This document shows positions 58,636 through 64,000 of a stretch of 64,000 nt of DNA, in pieces. The notes under the pieces are model-generated. The model was not told the origin of the DNA. It saw only the letters and a program-made list of their open reading frames with translations, and did not search any database. The DNA is from Novosphingobium sp. PP1Y (lineage in GTDB: Bacteria > Pseudomonadota > Alphaproteobacteria > Sphingomonadales > Sphingomonadaceae). The stretch lies in the NCBI RefSeq assembly GCF_000253255.1, contig NC_015580.1, forward strand, positions 961,001 through 1,025,000, written 5' to 3'. The translations under genes were made by a program, and so were the position numbers. Position 1 is the first letter of the stretch. Every line of letters starts with the position of its first letter.

Positions 58636-60056
58636 TCAGCCTCCCTCAGCAGGGCCCAGTCGAAACGGGTCTTGGACAGGGCGCTGCAGGCCAGCACCCA
58701 GATCATGGAGACGGCAGTGGCGATCAAGGATGCCACGTAGAAGCCGATAGCGAAATAGAAGAACAGGCCGACGCCGGCGCCCAGCAGCATCCCGCCGACT
58801 GCGCCGGTCGTGTTGGCGCGGCGCCAGTAAAGACCGGTGACGATCGGCCAGATCATCGAGCCGACCAGGGGGCCGGCAAAGAACAGTACCGTCGCCAGCG
58901 TGCCGATGCGCGGCAAACATACCGCCCAGGTGAACAGACCGAGCCCCAGCGTTACCCACTGCGCCATCTTCTTGAGCGTCTCGGGATGGGCGGCAGGCCG
59001 GAACATGCGACGATAGACGTCCTCGGTCATCAGGTCTGCGGTTGCCGCCAGCAGGCTGTCGATGCTGGAGGCGAGCGAGCAGAACACGATGATGAAGATG
59101 CCGATGGCACCGGCTTCACCCAGCACTTCGGCGACGACCAGCGGGCCCACCATGTCGGCGGCGGGCACCGGCACGTTGAGCGCGCCGGAGGCCAAAGCGA
59201 CGAAACCGGCCGCGAAGGGGATCGGGAACCAGATCAGGCCGCCCAGCGCAAAGGCCTTGCCCGCCACGCCCTCCCGAAAGGCGAAGGCGCGGCTCCACCA
59301 CACGTTGTTGTGAAAGACCTCTCCCAGCCCGAACAGCAGGTTGTTGAAGATCGCCATGATCGCCGCCGGGAACAGCACGTCGAGCAGGGCAGGGCGCTCG
59401 GTGGCGAGATTGGAGTGGATCTTCTCGACCGGGACGTGCGAGAGCACCGCCACGCCGACAATGACGATGCCCACGATGATGATCAGGCTCTGGATGAAGT
59501 CCGTGCCGATCACCGCGGCCAAACCGCCGCGCATCGTATAGAGGACGCAAACGCCCAGGATCACCGACATGCCCCAGGCATAGGGGATGCCCGATAGCGT
59601 GTTGAGCAGGATGCCGCCGGCCATCGCCATCGAAACCAGCCAGGTCAGCGAGTAGAACAGGGTGAAAAGCAGGAACACCGCCCAGGCGACGCGGCCGTAG
59701 CGCAGGCGGAAGAAGTCCCCGCTGGTATAGCCGTTGGGCATCAGCTTGCGGATGCGGCCTGCCATCGGCGCGAAGAGCAGCAGGCCGATCGCCGCCGTCG
59801 AGTAGGCGAGCATGCCCCATACGCCCAGTTGCAGGGCGAATTGCGGGGCCAGCATCGTCGTGTTCGAGGTGATCCAGGTCGCCGCTGCCGTTGCCGATCC
59901 CAGCGCGAGGCCGATATTGCGCCCGGCCAGGGCATGATCCTCGAAGCTCTTGTTGCGGCGGCCCCAGTAAATGCCGAGGCCGATCCACAGCACGCTGAAG
60001 GCGGCGAGCAGGGCCCATCCGACGCCGGCCGGAAGGAGGGCGGCTTCACTTGTCAT
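58632..60056 (-). CDS. Sodium:solute symporter family transporter
   Basis: A 474-residue secondary transporter of the SSS family with about 13 hydrophobic helices. The AGRNIGLALGSATAAATWITS region in the first helices and the FCSLASSIDSLLAATADLMT block in the eighth-to-ninth are typical of sodium-coupled SSS carriers. The substrate could be a carboxylic acid, amino acid, urea or nucleobase-type compound. The following genes suggest it brings in the substrate of an amino-acid-like pathway. It overlaps the FN3 gene by 11 bases and the small membrane gene by four. Confidence 0.88.
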   Translation of the reverse strand: MTSEAALLPAGVGWALLAAFSVLWIGLGIYWGRRNKSFEDHALAGRNIGLALGSATAAATWITSNTTMLAPQFALQLGVWGMLAYSTAAIGLLLFAPMAGRIRKLMPNGYTSGDFFRLRYGRVAWAVFLLFTLFYSLTWLVSMAMAGGILLNTLSGIPYAWGMSVILGVCVLYTMRGGLAAVIGTDFIQSLIIIVGIVIVGVAVLSHVPVEKIHSNLATERPALLDVLFPAAIMAIFNNLLFGLGEVFHNNVWWSRAFAFREGVAGKAFALGGLIWFPIPFAAGFVALASGALNVPVPAADMVGPLVVAEVLGEAGAIGIFIIVFCSLASSIDSLLAATADLMTEDVYRRMFRPAAHPETLKKMAQWVTLGLGLFTWAVCLPRIGTLATVLFFAGPLVGSMIWPIVTGLYWRRANTTGAVGGMLLGAGVGLFFYFAIGFYVASLIATAVSMIWVLACSALSKTRFDWALLREAE

Positions 60057-60432
60057 CGCGCGCTCCCCGGAAGATCACCGCGACCGTGGCGATGAAGACG
60101 AGGAAGCCGATTGCGGTCAGGATCAGCGCCTGGGTCAGCGACTGGTGCGTGACCGTGAGCTTGAGCGGCGCAGATTGCGCCCCGGTCTCGTCGCGCAGCG
60201 AGAAGTAGTAGGTTCCGCCGGAGAGTCCGGAAAGGAACAGCGCATGGTTCGGGCCTTCGTAGATCGTCCGGGCGTCGGAAAAATCCGCCTTGCGTGCCTG
60301 CTGGATGACAACCTCGCCCGAAGCGTCCCAGTCCAGCGTGGTATAGCCGGTGTCGCTGGAAAGCGGTTCGCTGGCAGAGAAGGACGGAGCCGGTGCAGCG
60401 ATTGCGGCCGCAGGGATGGCCGACATGGCCAT
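60046..60432 (-). CDS. Exported or membrane-anchored protein with FN3-like domain
   Basis: A protein of about 128 residues. It has a hydrophobic start (MAMSAIPAAAIAAP), a beta-sandwich of fibronectin type III character (TLDWDASGEVVIQQ through GLSGGTYYFSLRDETG), and a C-terminal membrane helix (ALILTAIGFLVFIATVAVIF) with a basic tail. The true start may be an upstream CTG that supplies a more basic signal sequence. It overlaps the symporter start. It is not a known symporter subunit to me. Confidence 0.7.
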   Translation of the reverse strand: MAMSAIPAAAIAAPAPSFSASEPLSSDTGYTTLDWDASGEVVIQQARKADFSDARTIYEGPNHALFLSGLSGGTYYFSLRDETGAQSAPLKLTVTHQSLTQALILTAIGFLVFIATVAVIFRGARDDK

Positions 60433-60854
60433 GGCTGCCGCGATCAGGGTGCCGGACAGCCGCAGGTGACGCGGCTTGCGCGGGGTTTCGCGCCGGATTG
60501 CACGAGGGGAAAGCGATCGACTTGCGGAGGTCAGTCGGGGCCTCCGGTCTAGGGACTTTCGCGTAGGGATTGTTCTTTTACCGTCCTGCCGGCCGCACTG
60601 CCGGTGCTCGTGCTGGTTACTCCTAGTAATATGGGGTGCTTATCAGATCGAAATATATAACTGAACCACCGACGGCCAGAAATTCGTGCATGTCTCCGAA
60701 ACCGTGACTTTCATGCTTGTCACAGCGACGATTCATTGCTCTGTTGCGATGACCTGAGGCAGCCTTGCCGACTGTCGGTTCTGGCCAGCGGAATGTATCG
60801 CGCGGCCGAGCAGCGCATGGGTATTATTTTACCGTCGTTCGGGCAATTTCCCGG
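60433..60854. other. 422-base intergenic region
   Basis: No credible gene or RNA. An AT-rich patch at about 60630-60662 is a likely promoter zone for the minus-strand FN3-symporter operon. No EcfG-type element is seen. Confidence 0.5.
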
Positions 60855-61325
60855 TCAGCTGTTGGCGTCCTTGACCGTTTCCATCGCCACGAAAGTCGAT
60901 GTGCTAGACACGTGGGGCAGGCTGGAGATCTTTTCGCCCAGCACGATGCGGTAGCGACGGATGTCAGCCGTGCGGACCTTGAGCAGGTAGTCGAAGCTGC
61001 TGGCGATCATGTGGCATTCCTCGACTTCCGGCAGGCGCCGTACTGCCGCGTTGAATTCGCTCAGCGCCTGCTCGCGCGTGTCCGACAGTTTCACCTCGGT
61101 ATAGGCGACGTGATCGAGGCCGAGGCTGGCCGGGTCGACGACGGCACGAAAGCCCCGGATGACCCCGGATTCCAGCAGGCGGCGCAGGCGCACCTGGCAG
61201 GGCGTCTTGCTGATTCCGACTCCCCGCGCGAGGTCCGTCACGGTCATGCGCCCGTCCTCCCGCAGTGCCGCGATGATTTTCCGATCCGTTCTATCCAGAT
61301 CGACCTCTTTGTCGGTCAAAGTCAT
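60855..61325 (-). CDS. putR: Lrp/AsnC family activator of proline use
   Basis: A 156-residue Lrp/AsnC-type regulator. The N-terminal helix-turn-helix is LDRTDRKIIAALREDGRMTVTDLARGVGISKTPCQVRLRRL, followed by the RAM ligand-binding domain (PEVEECHMIASSFDYLLKVR). Its position, divergent from putA with 98 bases between starts, matches PutR, which activates putA when proline is present. The putA gene here lacks its own DNA-binding domain, in line with a separate regulator. Confidence 0.9.
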   Translation of the reverse strand: MTLTDKEVDLDRTDRKIIAALREDGRMTVTDLARGVGISKTPCQVRLRRLLESGVIRGFRAVVDPASLGLDHVAYTEVKLSDTREQALSEFNAAVRRLPEVEECHMIASSFDYLLKVRTADIRRYRIVLGEKISSLPHVSSTSTFVAMETVKDANS

Positions 61326-61423
61326 TCACATGGCCTAAAATTATCCTGATAATTGGGAAAATAGATCTTCCTATGGCATCTGAAAAGGCAGATTGCCGCA
61401 TTGCCTTGGATTAACATGACGGC

Positions 61424-64000
61424 ATGACCCAGATCGAGCCCTTTTCCGACTTCGCCCCGCCCGTCCGCCCCGCTTCCGCGCTGCGCGAGACAATAACGGC
61501 CGCCTATCGCCGGGACGAAGCCGAGTGCATGGCTCCTCTGCTCGGTGCGGCGAGCCTGAACGACAAGCTGCGTTCGGATATCCGCGATACCACCAGCCGT
61601 CTCGTGATTGCACTGCGCAGCGGTCCCAGGGGCAGCGGCGTGGAAGGGCTCGTGCAGGAATACTCGCTCTCCAGCCAGGAAGGCGTCGCGCTCATGTGCC
61701 TTGCAGAGGCGCTGCTGCGTATCCCCGATGACGATACCCGCGACGCGCTGATCCGTGACAAGATCGCCGAGGGCAACTGGAGCGGCCACCTCGGCAATGG
61801 CAAGTCGCTTTTCGTCAATGCCGCGACCTGGGGGCTGGTGGTGACCGGCAAGCTTGTCGGCAGCGTCGATGACAAGGGTCTGTCCGCTGCACTCACCCGG
61901 CTGATCGCGCGTGCCGGTGAGCCGGTAATCCGCCGTGGCGTCGATCTGGCGATGCGCATGATGGGTGAGCAGTTCGTCACCGGCGAGACTATCGAGGAAG
62001 CCGTGAAGCGAGCACGCGAGCTGGAAGCCAGGGGCTTCCGCTACAGCTACGACATGCTCGGCGAGGCTGCGACGACGGCGGCCGATGCCTCTCGCTACTA
62101 TGCGGACTACGAGAACGCTATCCACGCCATCGGCCAGGCTGCGGGCGGCAAGGGCGTCTATGAAGGCCCCGGCATCTCGATCAAGCTCTCCGCGTTACAT
62201 CCGCGCTACAGTCGGGCGCAGGCAGGGCGGGTGATGGACGAACTGCTGCCGCGGGTGAAGGCGCTGGCGGTACTTTCGAAGCGGTATGACATTGGCTTCA
62301 ACATCGATGCCGAGGAAGCCGACCGGCTCGAGCTGTCGCTGGACCTGCTCGAGAGCCTTGCGCTCGATCCCGAACTTACTGGCTGGAACGGCCTTGGCTT
62401 CGTGGTCCAGGCCTATGGCAAGCGCTGTCCCGCCGTCATCGACTGGATCGTCGATCTTTCCCGCCGGGCGCAGCGGCGGATCATGGTCCGCCTCGTCAAG
62501 GGCGCCTATTGGGATGCGGAGATCAAGCGCGCTCAGGTCGACGGGCTGGAGGACTTCCCGGTCTATACCCGCAAGGTCCATACCGACGTTGCCTACATCG
62601 CCTGCGCGCGCAAGCTGCTGGCCGCGCCGGACGCGGTGTTCCCCCAGTTCGCGACCCACAATGCGCAGTCGCTGGCGACGATCTACCACCTTGCGGGGCC
62701 GGATTTCAGCGTGGGCCAATACGAATTCCAGTGCCTGCACGGCATGGGTGAACCGCTTTACAAGCAGGTCGTCGGCAAGGATAACCTCGATCGGCCCTGC
62801 CGCATCTATGCGCCGGTCGGGACTCACGAGACGCTGCTGGCCTATCTTGTGCGGCGCCTGCTGGAGAACGGCGCGAATTCGTCTTTCGTGAACCGCATCG
62901 CAGATCCGTCGGTGCCCGTTTCGGAACTGGCCGCCGACCCGGTCGACGTCGTGCGCGCGATGCCCGAGCCGGGTGCGCGACATCCGCTGATCGCCCTGCC
63001 GCGCGACCTCTACCCTCATCGCCGCAATTCGGACGGTATCGACCTGTCCAGCGAAGCCGAGCTGGCGGCCCTGGCCGGTCAATTGCGCAAATCCGCAAGT
63101 ATCGATTGGTATGCCATGCCCGAATATGGGCAGGGAGAGGAGCGCCCGGTCCTGAACCCGGCCGATCATCGTGACGTCGTGGGCTGCGTCTTCGAAGCCG
63201 CGCCCCAAGTGTCGGAAATGGCAGTCTCACGCGCGGCGCTCAGCCGCTGGAAGCATGTGCCGGTAGCCGAGCGCGCGGCTATGCTGGAAACCGCCGCGGA
63301 CGTCCTTCAGGACCGGATCGGGGTGCTCATGGGTCTCGTCATGCGCGAGGCGGGCAAGTCGGCCGCAAATGCCATTGCCGAAGTGCGCGAGGCGATCGAT
63401 TTCCTGCGTTACTACGCCACGCAGGCCCGCGATACGCTGGGCGAGGATCAGGCGCCGCTTGGCCCTGTGGTCTGCATCAGCCCGTGGAACTTCCCTCTGG
63501 CAATCTTCATCGGGCAGGTCACCGCCGCGCTTGTCTCGGGCAATCCGGTGCTGGCCAAACCCGCCGAGGAAACCCCGCTGATTGCTGCCGAAGCCGTGCG
63601 TATCCTGCACGAGGCCGGCGTTCCCAGGGATGCGCTCCAACTCGTTCCCGGAGACGGCAAGGTCGGCGCGGCGCTGGTGGCCGCCTCCAAGGTTGCAGCG
63701 GTGATGTTCACCGGGTCCACCGAAGTGGCGCGCCTGATCCAGCGGCAGCTTTCCTCGCGGCTGTCGCCGGCCGGCAAGCCGATCCCGCTGATCGCCGAAA
63801 CCGGCGGACAGAACGCGATGATCGTCGATTCCTCGGCACTGGCCGAACAGGTCGTGGGCGACGTCATCGCTTCGGCCTTCGACAGTGCGGGCCAGCGCTG
63901 CTCGGCATTGCGCGTGCTGTGCCTGCAGGAAGATATCGCCGAGCGGACCCTGACCATGCTCAAGGGGGCGCTGGCCGAATTGCGCATCGGCAACACGCAG
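61424..64000 (+). CDS. putA: Bifunctional proline dehydrogenase / glutamate semialdehyde dehydrogenase, 3' end missing
   Basis: 859 codons are visible and the frame is open to the window edge; a full PutA of this type has about 1040-1200. It oxidises proline to glutamate in two steps. The proline dehydrogenase barrel lies about residues 170-480, with the IMVRLVKGAYWDAEIKRAQ and QFATHNAQSLATIYH blocks, and the aldehyde dehydrogenase begins near 520, with CISPWNFPLAIF, ETGGQNAMIVDSS, and the catalytic cysteine in SAGQRCSALRVL. The N-terminal ribbon-helix-helix DNA-binding domain of the E. coli form is absent, so putR would supply regulation. The ATG is at 61424. Confidence 0.95.
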   Translation, partial: MTQIEPFSDFAPPVRPASALRETITAAYRRDEAECMAPLLGAASLNDKLRSDIRDTTSRLVIALRSGPRGSGVEGLVQEYSLSSQEGVALMCLAEALLRIPDDDTRDALIRDKIAEGNWSGHLGNGKSLFVNAATWGLVVTGKLVGSVDDKGLSAALTRLIARAGEPVIRRGVDLAMRMMGEQFVTGETIEEAVKRARELEARGFRYSYDMLGEAATTAADASRYYADYENAIHAIGQAAGGKGVYEGPGISIKLSALHPRYSRAQAGRVMDELLPRVKALAVLSKRYDIGFNIDAEEADRLELSLDLLESLALDPELTGWNGLGFVVQAYGKRCPAVIDWIVDLSRRAQRRIMVRLVKGAYWDAEIKRAQVDGLEDFPVYTRKVHTDVAYIACARKLLAAPDAVFPQFATHNAQSLATIYHLAGPDFSVGQYEFQCLHGMGEPLYKQVVGKDNLDRPCRIYAPVGTHETLLAYLVRRLLENGANSSFVNRIADPSVPVSELAADPVDVVRAMPEPGARHPLIALPRDLYPHRRNSDGIDLSSEAELAALAGQLRKSASIDWYAMPEYGQGEERPVLNPADHRDVVGCVFEAAPQVSEMAVSRAALSRWKHVPVAERAAMLETAADVLQDRIGVLMGLVMREAGKSAANAIAEVREAIDFLRYYATQARDTLGEDQAPLGPVVCISPWNFPLAIFIGQVTAALVSGNPVLAKPAEETPLIAAEAVRILHEAGVPRDALQLVPGDGKVGAALVAASKVAAVMFTGSTEVARLIQRQLSSRLSPAGKPIPLIAETGGQNAMIVDSSALAEQVVGDVIASAFDSAGQRCSALRVLCLQEDIAERTLTMLKGALAELRIGNTQ

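Noticed and set aside
61322..63208. Two long minus-strand open frames over putA
   Set aside because: The plus-strand putA frame has the proline dehydrogenase and aldehyde dehydrogenase motifs. The minus frames are its shadows.
1..64000. CRISPR arrays, prophage, transposons or defence islands
   Set aside because: No regularly spaced repeats, integrases, transposases or phage structural genes were seen.

Overview
The window looks like chromosome from a high-GC alphaproteobacterium of the sphingomonad group (Sphingomonadaceae/Erythrobacteraceae; a Novosphingobium-like genus fits best). The basis is gene content: a complete NepR/EcfG/PhyR general stress response (GSR) locus, the FtsZ-binding GST-like protein FzlA, PutR/PutA, a bacteriophytochrome with an HWE-type kinase, PhaZ, and an intergenic palindromic repeat of a kind I recall from this group. 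Assignment to genus is inference. I see no prophage, transposase, rRNA operon or CRISPR array. The only tRNA is tRNA-Leu(CAG).

Layout. 1-25 kb is mostly housekeeping: YqgE tail, MocA/XdhC (molybdenum cofactor enzymes), an L,D-transpeptidase-like protein, PhaZ, an ABC exporter, an M13 peptidase, UppP, PPK2, L33, LolA, exonuclease III, GTP cyclohydrolase II, TerC, DUF2254, a DMT exporter, a pseudouridine synthase, FzlA, an NDUFA9-like reductase, tRNA-Leu, DoxX, a TonB-like protein, GlsB-like protein and Fe-SOD. 25.6-36.6 kb is a stress and light signalling island: ecfG1-nepR, a CHASE-HWE kinase, phyR, a candidate small RNA, ecfG2 with a receiver-only regulator, a PNPOx-like protein, a hemerythrin, bacteriophytochrome and heme oxygenase, and a Crp-family regulator. 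36.7-46.3 kb holds a monooxygenase/SDR pair, a ThuA protein, an RND efflux operon with its TetR regulator, and an enoyl-CoA hydratase. 46.4-51.6 kb is a formaldehyde detoxification block: LysR, class III ADH, VOC protein, S-formylglutathione hydrolase, FNT-family channel and FdhD. 51.7-60.4 kb has TelA and its partner, an amidohydrolase, and a tightly overlapping minus-strand operon (FN3 membrane protein, sodium symporter, 40-residue membrane peptide, divergent carbamoyltransferase, asparagine synthetase). The window ends in putR/putA, with putA cut by the edge.

How it works together. EcfG sigma factors recognise GGAAC-N16/17-CGTT. I found six exact matches by reading the intergenic regions: before the GlsB-like gene, before a structured non-coding stretch between phyR and ecfG2, before ecfG2 itself, before the PNPOx-like gene, before the hemerythrin, and before the FNT channel at 49.8 kb. 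A relaxed, palindromic site lies between nepR and the CHASE kinase. The non-coding stretch at 29370-29467 has an EcfG promoter, a hairpin with a cytosine-rich loop and a terminator-like hairpin. This resembles the GSR small RNA GsrN of Caulobacter and is the most interesting item here. The second is the 57.4-60.4 kb operon, whose carbamoyltransferase keeps the carbamoyl-phosphate motifs but has lost the usual aspartate-binding loop.
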